This document shows positions 1-5,510 of a DNA stretch of 9,572 nt, piece by piece. A program made the position numbers and the translations under genes. Under the pieces are notes generated by a model that saw nothing but the letters and a program-made list of their open reading frames with translations, was not told where the DNA came from and made no database searches. The stretch comes from Sulfurovum sp. (GTDB lineage: Bacteria; Campylobacterota; Campylobacteria; Campylobacterales; Sulfurovaceae): positions 1 to 9,572 of the forward strand of contig DAOUPF010000025.1 in the NCBI GenBank assembly GCA_030626265.1, given 5' to 3'. Every line of letters starts with the position of its first letter. The first letter of the stretch is position 1.

Positions 1-90
1 AAATGGATAGCACTATTTGAAGAGGACAAACACAAAGCAGGACTAAGCTTTTGGACCCAGATGCGTGAAGGGATAGATGAGTCATTTTAA
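1..90 (+). CDS. 3' end of an unidentified protein (partial)
   Basis: An open frame beginning at base 1 encodes 29 residues ending in REGIDESF and stops at TAA 88-90. The peptide is well formed (charged start, then GLSFWTQMREG), and no other frame here is as plausible, so I read it as the C-terminus of a gene starting upstream of the window. I do not recognise the family. It converges on ppaC, with 140 bases between the two stop codons, and those bases hold a hairpin doublet. Confidence 0.55.
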   Translation, partial: KWIALFEEDKHKAGLSFWTQMREGIDESF

Positions 91-110
91 AACTGTTAAA
101 TAACTAACGG

Positions 111-200
111 AAGTGGAGGCTTCAGCCCCACTAAAAAGCTTATACTGCAAGCAATACTATATTTTGAGATAAATATAGGGTTGGACTAAAGTCTCCACTT
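111..200. repeat. REP-like inverted doublet of two imperfect hairpin units
   Basis: Two 22-bp units face each other: 111-132 on the plus strand and 179-200 read on the minus strand. They match at 17 of 22 positions and share AAGTGGAG at the outer ends. Each unit has the same plan: GTGG foot, a bulged A, a 4-bp inner stem, a two-base tip, then the return strand. The inner stem is GGCT/AGCC in one and GACT/AGTC in the other, a compensatory G-C to A-T change that keeps the pairing. A GTGG/GTAG-like tetranucleotide at the foot of a bulged hairpin, in inverted pairs between convergent genes, is typical of REP/BIME elements moved by Y1 (RAYT) transposases. Neither unit is followed by a U-run, so a simple intrinsic terminator is less likely. 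No other copy was seen in this window. Confidence 0.6.
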
Positions 201-230
201 CTTAGATATAGATTCATTTATAAGATATGA

Positions 231-1148
231 CTAAAACTGCGTCTCCAAAAATGGAATTATCTGTTTTTTACGACTCATCACTTTTGGTAGCCATACTTGA
301 CTCTCTTCAAGGGTGATTTCAAATGCACTCTCTATTTTATCCACTTCATTACTGATTACTAGTAGTTGTGAACCCTCTAGCATGATATCTGTAAGTAGTA
401 GCAGGATAGTATGTCTATCTCCCTCCTCTTTTAGAATCTGCATCTGTGCAAAAAGCTCATCCTTCATCGTATCAAATACAGATAGATCTACTACTTCTAG
501 CTGTCCTACACCTATCTTTTCTCCACCCATATTGAAGTCTTTGAAGTCTCGAAGTACTAGCTCTCTCTTTGTAGCTGAGAGTACATCAGATTTGACTATA
601 AACATCTCCATGCCTAGAGCTTTGTAGTCTTCTATCTCTGCTATATCTGCTAGCTCTTTACAGGCTTTTGTATCCTCTTTTGTACAAGTTGGTGACTTGA
701 ATATCACGGTGTCACTGAGAATGGCACACAACATCATACCTGCTAGCTCTTTTGGTATCTCTATATCAAAGTAGTCAAACATCTGCTTGACTATAGTGTT
801 AGAGCATCCAACTGGTCTGACCCACATCTCTAGAGGGCCATTGGTTTTCAGATCACCTAATTTATGATGATCAACTATACCCAGTATTGTCGCCTCTGCT
901 ATATCATCAGGACTCTGAGAACTCTCCATGAAATCTATCAGATAAACACTCTCCTCTGCATAGCTAGTTTTGAGCACTGGTGCTTCATAGCCAAACTTAT
1001 CTAGGATAAATGCAGTCTCAGGATTGATATCTCCCTGTCTTGAAGGGATGGTATCCTCACCAAGTTTATTTTTGAGATATGAGAGTGAGATAGCCCCCAC
1101 GATAGAGTCAGAGTCTGGTGTAGTATGACCAAATACATATGTTGACAT
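231..1148 (-). CDS. ppaC: Manganese-dependent inorganic pyrophosphatase (family II, DHH)
   Basis: This is a cytoplasmic enzyme that hydrolyses pyrophosphate to two phosphates and so pulls biosynthetic reactions forward. The 305-residue length fits family II. Metal-site motifs are visible: GHTTPDSDS near the N-terminus (His8, Asp12, Asp14), Asp72 in LIDFME, the DHH signature at 93-95, and Asp146 in LSDTVIFKSPT. The C-terminal substrate-binding signature SRKKQ is at 292-296. DHH (about 1-180) and DHHA2 (about 195-300) domains are both complete, and there is no regulatory CBS insertion. One oddity is that the usual DHNE motif reads DFME; the metal-binding Asp is kept. The ATG at 1148 is preceded by AAAGGA with normal spacing. 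The gene appears monocistronic, transcribed away from the 1275 gene. Confidence 0.95.
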   Translation of the reverse strand: MSTYVFGHTTPDSDSIVGAISLSYLKNKLGEDTIPSRQGDINPETAFILDKFGYEAPVLKTSYAEESVYLIDFMESSQSPDDIAEATILGIVDHHKLGDLKTNGPLEMWVRPVGCSNTIVKQMFDYFDIEIPKELAGMMLCAILSDTVIFKSPTCTKEDTKACKELADIAEIEDYKALGMEMFIVKSDVLSATKRELVLRDFKDFNMGGEKIGVGQLEVVDLSVFDTMKDELFAQMQILKEEGDRHTILLLLTDIMLEGSQLLVISNEVDKIESAFEITLEESQVWLPKVMSRKKQIIPFLETQF

Positions 1149-1173
1149 AGATATCCTTTAGAAATTTTATGTA

Positions 1174-1179
1174 ATTATA
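1174..1179 (-). promoter_or_regulatory. Candidate -10 box for ppaC
   Basis: Read on the minus strand this is a perfect TATAAT, 25 bases upstream of the ppaC ATG, with the AAAGGA ribosome site in between. No good -35 hexamer lies at 16-18 bases, which is common in Campylobacterota, where the -35 is poorly conserved. The position is inferred from sequence only. Confidence 0.5.
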
Positions 1180-1191
1180 TCTATCACTAAC

Positions 1192-1237
1192 TTGGCTATA
1201 ACTTTAAAAGTTAAGGCATGCTAAAGTTATAAGCCAA
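1192..1237. promoter_or_regulatory. Large inverted repeat between divergent promoters
   Basis: The arm TTGGCT-ATAACTTTA (1192-1206) is the reverse complement of TAAAGTTAT-AAGCCAA (1222-1237) apart from one extra base, giving 15 paired positions around a 15-base spacer. It fills the space between the -10 box for ppaC (minus, 1174-1179) and the TATACT for the 1275 gene (plus, 1238-1243), so it overlaps both -35 regions. This fits an operator for a dimeric regulator serving both genes. Alternatively it could be a DNA cruciform or a decayed mobile-element scar. Confidence 0.5.
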
Positions 1238-1243
1238 TATACT
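1238..1243 (+). promoter_or_regulatory. Candidate -10 box for the 1275 gene
   Basis: TATACT lies 31 bases upstream of the ATG at 1275 and abuts the right arm of the inverted repeat. A small inverted repeat, TAGAC/GTCTA (1243-1247 and 1254-1258), lies just downstream, around the expected transcription start. The ribosome site AAAGGAT (1264-1270) follows. Confidence 0.4.
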
Positions 1244-1274
1244 AGACCGACTAGTCTAATACTAAAGGATAATT

Positions 1275-1793
1275 ATGTTTATATATCAAAAAAACGAATC
1301 TCAAAAAGAGCGACTATCTAAGCTATACAGAAAAGTCAAGTTCATATATGGCAATGTACCTCCACAGATGGAGTTGCTAGGTAACATAGAAGCTGACTAC
1401 CTAGAGGACTTTGTTAAAGCTGTTTTACGTATAGCAAAACACCCACACATCAATCCCGATTTGTTTGGATTCATCCGCTTGTTTATCGCATACAGAGAGG
1501 GTTATGACTACTGCAAGGCGTACAATACAGAGTTTTTACTATCCAAAGAGTATACTCAAGAGCAGCTAGATAACTGTATATTGGATATATCCAATATACC
1601 ATTTGATAGCAATCATCAAGTCCTAGCTTCTCATGCTATAAAAGCTATATACAATAGCAAAGCGATTTCCTCAGAAGATTTTGAATTACTCAATAGTATG
1701 GGTTGGAATCAGAGAGATATATTTGATGCTATAGAACATGCAGGGACTATATTTCGCAATGGTCGTATATTGACTGCATATACAAGGAGATAG
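1275..1793 (+). CDS. AhpD-like / carboxymuconolactone-decarboxylase-fold protein, function unknown
   Basis: This is a 172-residue soluble protein with no signal peptide or membrane segment. The helical layout resembles the AhpD-like superfamily: an N-terminal VPPQMELLG stretch, then a central helix pair with EGYDYCKAYN (Cys80, Asn84), then a C-terminal LNSMGWNQRDIFDAIEHAG helix like the LGW-x-x-R-E-I segment of that fold. Classical AhpD carries E-x-x-C-x-x-C-x-x-x-H. Here only one cysteine of the pair is present and the His position is Asn, so a canonical thiol peroxidase activity is doubtful. The ATG follows AAAGGAT at good spacing. The next gene begins three bases after the stop codon, so the two are probably cotranslated. 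The family call comes from pattern recognition only; the exact substrate is unknown. Confidence 0.6.
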   Translation: MFIYQKNESQKERLSKLYRKVKFIYGNVPPQMELLGNIEADYLEDFVKAVLRIAKHPHINPDLFGFIRLFIAYREGYDYCKAYNTEFLLSKEYTQEQLDNCILDISNIPFDSNHQVLASHAIKAIYNSKAISSEDFELLNSMGWNQRDIFDAIEHAGTIFRNGRILTAYTRR

Positions 1794-1796
1794 GTG

Positions 1797-2207
1797 ATGG
1801 AAGCTACAGAGGTACCATTTGTAAAACTTGTAGGAATCAAGAGAAAAGTTGAAGGCACTCTAAAACTAGACTATACTCATAATATACAAAATCACATCCA
1901 GACCATACATGGTGCTGCCCAGTTTGCCCTAGCAGAGACCCAAAGTGGAATATATCTACAGTCACTTTTCCCTCAGTATATAGATAAAGTAATCCCTCTA
2001 CTGCGTAGTTCTACAGTCAAATATAGACAGCTAGCCAATGGAGAGATATATGCCATAGCTAGCGTAGATGATGAGAGCATAAGTAAGTTTGAAGCACAAT
2101 TTATAAAAAAAGGTCGAGCACTTATCACTGTAAAAGTAGAGGTAAAAGATACTGATGAAGTGACTACTATGGTTGGTGAGTTTGTATGGTTTGTAGCACT
2201 ATCTTAA
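1797..2207 (+). CDS. Hotdog-fold thioesterase-like protein (DUF4442/PaaI type)
   Basis: This 136-residue protein has a single hotdog domain. The core helix motif is HNIQNHIQTIHGAAQFALAET (split here as HNIQNH, then IHGAAQFALAET at about 37-48). In PaaI/DUF4442 thioesterases this helix carries the Asn/His and acidic residues that act on an acyl-CoA thioester; Glu47 is the likely acidic residue. The remainder is the expected antiparallel beta sheet (SSTVKYRQLANGEIYAIASV and GRALITVKVEVKD). I chose the ATG at 1797 over the GTG at 1794 because AAGGAG at 1784-1789 gives 7 bases of spacing to the ATG but only 4 to the GTG. It is tightly linked to the AhpD-like gene upstream, which suggests a shared pathway, but the substrate is unknown. 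Confidence 0.75.
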   Translation: MEATEVPFVKLVGIKRKVEGTLKLDYTHNIQNHIQTIHGAAQFALAETQSGIYLQSLFPQYIDKVIPLLRSSTVKYRQLANGEIYAIASVDDESISKFEAQFIKKGRALITVKVEVKDTDEVTTMVGEFVWFVALS

Positions 2208-2222
2208 TTGGTTTATATACTG

Positions 2223-2624
2223 CTAAAATTTATATCCACAATCAAGACAATGTTTATAACGATACATGCCTCTTGAAGCATTTGTACCACTCATCATAGT
2301 AATAAAATTAACAGTAAAGTGTTTAATTTGTGACTTGTAATCATACTCTAAGTTCTCAGACTCACAATTAGGGCATTTTAGAATATCTTCTATCTTCATA
2401 TTATCAAAAAATTCTTCTGTGATGCGTAAAGCATCATCTTTATACCGATATGGTACATGTACCTTGATACCACCAGATGCCACAGACATAGCAGGCTCTA
2501 ATGATGAAACACCTTCATCAAATAAAAACACCTCTATATCCTCAGCCTCTAATAGACCTCTAAGTATATGTGCATCACTTGCTAAAAATAGTCTAGCTAC
2601 TTTTATATGTTTATTATTCTCCAT
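2223..2624 (-). CDS. DUF2007-like protein with C-terminal zinc ribbon
   Basis: This is a 133-residue cytoplasmic protein. Residues about 5-75 have the pattern of DUF2007, the so-called putative signal-transducing family with a small alpha-beta, PII-like fold: VARLFLASDAHILRGLLEAEDIEVFLFDEG, then GGIKVHVPYRYKDDALRITEEF. The C-terminus adds a four-cysteine knuckle pair, CPNC at 84-87 and CLDC at 126-129, which should bind one zinc. The spacing between the knuckles is long (38 residues) and includes a hydrophobic FTVNFITMM segment. The ATG at 2624 has AGGATAATAG upstream. It lies 19 bases downstream of the nitroreductase on the same strand, so the two form an operon. No biochemical role is established for this family that I can name. 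Confidence 0.7.
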   Translation of the reverse strand: MENNKHIKVARLFLASDAHILRGLLEAEDIEVFLFDEGVSSLEPAMSVASGGIKVHVPYRYKDDALRITEEFFDNMKIEDILKCPNCESENLEYDYKSQIKHFTVNFITMMSGTNASRGMYRYKHCLDCGYKF

Positions 2625-2643
2625 CTATTATCCTAGTATTACT

Positions 2644-3273
2644 TTACTTTATAAACTCAACCACATCATCAAAATCCAGCCTCAACTGCTTTGACTGCTC
2701 ATTGACTCTATATCCAAATGGTAGCAACATAGACACTTGATACTGTGTGGTATCCAGACCTAGTGTCTCCTCTACCTTCTCTTTATCCATACCCTCTATA
2801 GGGCATGAGTCTATCCCTATCATGGCAGCAGCCGTCATCATATTGGCAGCTGCTATATAAGTCTGTCTTGCTGTCCATGCATATATATCTTCATCACTAC
2901 TTAGAGTGTGACTTAGATGGCTTGAGTATCTCTGCATGTATGCATCTATCTTATCTTGGGTGACTGCTCGTCTTGCACATCGCTTTTGAGGCTTTCCAGA
3001 GCTGGGTTTGGCATTCTCAATTCCAGCCAATATCACAACCAGATGAGAACAAGAGGTTATCTGCACTTGATTCCAGCAATGAGGTCTGATCTTTGCTTTT
3101 AGCTCTTCGTTGGTGATAACCAAAAACTTCCAAGCCTCCATACCAAATGAAGTAGGAGATTTCCTAGCAACTTCAAGTATATATCTCATCTCTTCATCTG
3201 ATATCTTTTTTGTCTCATCAAATATCTTGCAAGCATGTCTAAAATCCATAGCCTCAGTAAATTTGTTTTGCAT
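2644..3273 (-). CDS. NAD(P)H-dependent, FMN-binding nitroreductase (NfsB/RdxA family)
   Basis: This 209-residue flavoprotein reduces nitroaromatics, quinones or similar acceptors with NAD(P)H; the physiological substrate is unknown. Family features are the FMN-phosphate segment RHACKIFD at 12-19, SPTSFGMEAWKFLVI at about 40-54, the helix YAWTARQTYIAAANMM, then GIDSCPIEGMD and the closing PFGYR. Length and order match single-domain oxygen-insensitive nitroreductases, and the 'RHA-x-K-x-F' opening recalls the Campylobacterota RdxA/FrxA group. A basic stretch near 87-105 (KPSSGKPQKRCARR) is more positively charged than I expect in the mobile lid. The ATG at 3273 has a strong AAGGGG site five bases upstream. 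It leads a two-gene operon with the DUF2007 protein and is driven by a near-consensus promoter. Confidence 0.88.
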   Translation of the reverse strand: MQNKFTEAMDFRHACKIFDETKKISDEEMRYILEVARKSPTSFGMEAWKFLVITNEELKAKIRPHCWNQVQITSCSHLVVILAGIENAKPSSGKPQKRCARRAVTQDKIDAYMQRYSSHLSHTLSSDEDIYAWTARQTYIAAANMMTAAAMIGIDSCPIEGMDKEKVEETLGLDTTQYQVSMLLPFGYRVNEQSKQLRLDFDDVVEFIK

Positions 3274-3299
3274 TTTATCCCCTTATTGAGTATGTCATA

Positions 3300-3328
3300 A
3301 CTTTACCACATGTATGTTACTATGTCAA
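3300..3328 (-). promoter_or_regulatory. Sigma-70 type promoter for the nitroreductase operon
   Basis: On the minus strand a perfect TTGACA (3328-3323) is followed after exactly 17 bases by TAAAGT (3305-3300). The expected start is near 3293, about 20 bases before the ATG. The heptamer TGACATA occurs twice on this strand: once overlapping the -35 (3327-3321) and once at the expected start (3297-3291), 30 bp apart. That arrangement could let a regulator bind on one face of the helix. Confidence 0.65.
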
Positions 3329-3355
3329 GAACTAGCTAAATCTTTAGGATAAATA

Positions 3356-3505
3356 ATGCAATTTGACAAAGACATACAAGGTCAATATTCAGATATATTC
3401 CTAAAACTCAGAGATGTCTTCTTAAATTTCTAGGATATAAAAGAGAGTTTAGTCCTAAGTATAGAAGCGTATGAACTGAAAGAATTGAAAAAAGGTTTAA
3501 GATGA
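3356..3505 (+). pseudogene. Decayed small protein gene with internal stop (possible DUF1801-like remnant)
   Basis: An ATG at 3356, with TTAGGATA upstream, opens a 25-codon reading frame (MQFDKDIQGQYSDIFLKLRD and five more) that meets TAG at 3431. The same frame then continues for another 23 sense codons (DIKESLVLSIEAYELKELKK and three more) to TGA at 3503-3505. The two halves look to me like the N- and C-terminal ends of a small family of about 120 residues (FD-x-x-IQ-x-QY-x-DIF... and ...ES-x-x-L-x-x-EAYELK-x-LKK), so about 70 middle residues would be missing as well as the sense codon at 3431. The family name (DUF1801-like) is from memory and tentative. The TGA overlaps the ATG of the next gene (ATGA), which suggests the intact gene was once cotranslated with it. 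Confidence 0.5.
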
Positions 3506-4245
3506 ATCTTGAAGAGTTAAATAGCAAAAAGACTAGAACAATAATAGAGAATCTAGAAAAAACACCTATCTTCAAATCTCAACAGTTACAAAGCCTCACC
3601 CTACTCCAAGATCAAGGTTTTTCTAATACCAACTATCTACTCACTACAAATATATGTCAATACATAGTACGATATCTAAAGCAAGACGATATAGATAGAG
3701 ATTTTGAGTTTAGAGTTCAGTTGTTAGCTTATGAGTACGACATAGCTGCCAAACCTATACTACTAGATATGGAAAAACATCTCATGGTATCAGAATATAT
3801 AGAGGGTCATCATAAATCTAATCTAAGTACAGAAGAAATAAAGTCTATGGCAAAACTTCTAAGAAGACTTCATAGTATCACTGTAGACAGAGAGCCTTAT
3901 AATCTAAAAAATATACTAGAAAACAAATCCAAAGATATAAACAGTGCCTTTGAGACTATAGAAAAGTACAAACCAGAGCTAGTGCTATGTCACCATGATC
4001 TCAATCCTCAAAATATACTTTTTTGTTCTGATAGAATAAAGCTCATAGACTGGGAGTATGCGGGGATTAACGATAAGTATTTTGACCTCGCTAGTATCTC
4101 AGTAGAGTTTGATCTTGATAGTAACAAAGAGCATATATTTTTAGCATCTTATTTTGATGATATGAAGATAGTAAATTATGAGAAGCTAAGTGCCTTTAAA
4201 ATCATATATATAGCACTATGCACTCAGTGGTGGAAAGATAGATAG
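3502..4245 (+). CDS. Choline-kinase/aminoglycoside-phosphotransferase-like small-molecule kinase
   Basis: This 247-residue protein-kinase-fold enzyme probably phosphorylates a small alcohol such as choline, ethanolamine or a sugar. The N-lobe has a glycine-loop-like GFSNTNYLL (39-47), with YIVRYL putting Arg57 where choline kinases commonly have Arg rather than Lys. The C-lobe carries the Brenner motif HHDLNPQN (164-171; catalytic Asp166) and the metal-binding DWEYAG with Asp183. It is shorter than typical LicA/choline kinases (about 290 residues): the frame stops soon after the family's conserved aromatic stretch (QWWKDR), one base from the end of the convergent gene. The ATG has AAAGG upstream. 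There are no lic or lipid genes nearby to name the substrate. Its start overlaps the stop of the decayed gene upstream. Confidence 0.8.
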   Translation: MNLEELNSKKTRTIIENLEKTPIFKSQQLQSLTLLQDQGFSNTNYLLTTNICQYIVRYLKQDDIDRDFEFRVQLLAYEYDIAAKPILLDMEKHLMVSEYIEGHHKSNLSTEEIKSMAKLLRRLHSITVDREPYNLKNILENKSKDINSAFETIEKYKPELVLCHHDLNPQNILFCSDRIKLIDWEYAGINDKYFDLASISVEFDLDSNKEHIFLASYFDDMKIVNYEKLSAFKIIYIALCTQWWKDR

Positions 4246-4246
4246 C

Positions 4247-5446
4247 TTACTTCACTATCTTTACAGGAGTACCTTTCTTTGCATACTTAAAGACTTGACT
4301 CACTACATTAAATGGTACACGGATACAGCCATTTGTTGCTGGATATCTTTTGACATATTTACTACCATGTATTCCTATGCCTGAATCTGTAAGTCTCATC
4401 CAGTTTCTTAGAGATGCTCCTACATACTTGGCTTTAGGTCCTTTATATTTGCGTCTATCACCTCTCCAGACCATCTTGCCATTTCTATAAAGTTTGCCAA
4501 ATATATTCGAGCGTTTATCTGCTATCTTTTCAGTGATTTTGAAGCGACCTTTTGGAGTACTTTTGTTATATCGTCTTTTTGTATTTGGCTCTAGCTTACT
4601 TCTAGCTCCTGTAGTACATGGAGAGTCTATAGCAACTTCATTTGCTACATAGAGCTTGATCCTCTGTTCACTGATATCTATCTCTATTTTTGTGTTGCTC
4701 TTGTGTGCTTTTTTGAGCAGTTTACTGTTTTTATATACAGAGAATGTCTTTGGGTATCTTGATGATTTTCTAAATGAAGCATAGCTACCTCCTTTTCTAT
4801 ATGAACGGCTAGTAGTAGATCTCTTGACCGTTCTATAGCGCTTGGCAACGACAGGAAACATTAACCCATCAGCTATGATATCTAGCCGTCTCTTGGTACC
4901 TTTACCAACCCAACCATCTATCTGAATCATACCATATTTCTTTTGTAGAGCAGTTACTGCTGCCATGGTATTTTTACCCCAGATACCATCTGTGTCTATC
5001 TCTACACTTAGATTTTTATCTGCATTTAGAGTTATCTGTAGATTTCTGACACTCTCATAGTCATTTGGGCACTCTTGCCCCTCTATCTCCTCACACATAT
5101 CACCCTCTTTGGTGAAAGAGAAAGGTCTGCTCTTATATATTTTGTCCAGCTTCTCTCTAGTTCCTTTACCTGCCCAGCCATCAGCAGGTTCAAGTTTGTG
5201 GTACTTTTGAAATGCGATAATAGCATTCTTGGTATCATTACCCCAAATACCATCTGCTTTTATATCCACCTTCAATCTCTTGTCAGCACCTAGTGCTAAC
5301 TGTAGATTCTTGACAGTGTCTGGATGATTGACACAGTAGTGATCGACTGCCTCTTCACACATATCTCCATGACTGACAAAATAGTTCTTGGCATTTAGTA
5401 TAGAGACAAACAGTGATGCTATAAGTAATGTTTTAAGTATATTCAT
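4247..5446 (-). CDS. Secreted L,D-transpeptidase (YkuD) with two peptidoglycan-binding modules
   Basis: This 399-residue periplasmic enzyme is expected to form or remodel peptidoglycan cross-links, or to attach partners, through an active-site cysteine. A signal peptide covers about 1-19 (ILKTLLIASLFVSILNA). Two PG_binding_1-like modules follow at about 30-106 and 118-192. They are internal repeats offset by 88 residues, each starting GDMCEE with a second Cys eight residues on (Cys30/Cys38, Cys118/Cys126), and each containing DGIWG and DGW-x-GKGT. A Lys/Arg/Ser/Tyr-rich linker spans about 200-250. The YkuD domain occupies 253-399, with the catalytic motif HGS (His360) and NGCIRV (Cys374); the usual Ser before NGC is Thr. 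No AGGA-type ribosome site precedes the ATG. It lies 64 bases downstream of pyk and may be cotranscribed with it or have its own promoter. Confidence 0.92.
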   Translation of the reverse strand: MNILKTLLIASLFVSILNAKNYFVSHGDMCEEAVDHYCVNHPDTVKNLQLALGADKRLKVDIKADGIWGNDTKNAIIAFQKYHKLEPADGWAGKGTREKLDKIYKSRPFSFTKEGDMCEEIEGQECPNDYESVRNLQITLNADKNLSVEIDTDGIWGKNTMAAVTALQKKYGMIQIDGWVGKGTKRRLDIIADGLMFPVVAKRYRTVKRSTTSRSYRKGGSYASFRKSSRYPKTFSVYKNSKLLKKAHKSNTKIEIDISEQRIKLYVANEVAIDSPCTTGARSKLEPNTKRRYNKSTPKGRFKITEKIADKRSNIFGKLYRNGKMVWRGDRRKYKGPKAKYVGASLRNWMRLTDSGIGIHGSKYVKRYPATNGCIRVPFNVVSQVFKYAKKGTPVKIVK

Positions 5447-5452
5447 AACTGT

Positions 5453-5458
5453 ATTTTA
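5453..5458 (-). promoter_or_regulatory. Candidate -10 box very close to the L,D-transpeptidase start
   Basis: TAAAAT on the minus strand ends six bases before the ATG at 5446, so transcription from it would begin at or next to the start codon. Upstream, the 64-base gap contains the palindrome CTAATATTAG (5465-5474) inside a longer TTACTA/TAGTAA pair (5462-5467 and 5479-5484), a weak hairpin without a clear U-run. Assignment is tentative. Confidence 0.25.
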
Positions 5459-5510
5459 TCATTACTAATATTAGAAAATAGTAAGTTGAACCCTCTAATA
5501 ACTTAGGTAC

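Noticed and set aside
111..200. Integron attC site or intrinsic bidirectional terminator
   Set aside because: No RYYYAAC/GTTRRRY core pair frames the hairpins, there is no integrase or cassette array, and neither stem is followed by a T-run. The GTGG foot and bulged stem fit a REP unit better.
313..627. Plus-strand open frame of 104 codons
   Set aside because: It is the Ser-rich antisense shadow of ppaC, with no ribosome site and no protein-like pattern.
1794..1796. GTG as start of the thioesterase-like gene
   Set aside because: It is only four bases from the AAGGAG site, whereas the ATG three bases later has the better spacing.
3274..3501. Riboswitch, small RNA or tRNA in the nitroreductase-kinase gap
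   Set aside because: No cloverleaf or known riboswitch core is visible. The stretch is explained by the nitroreductase promoter and the decayed gene.
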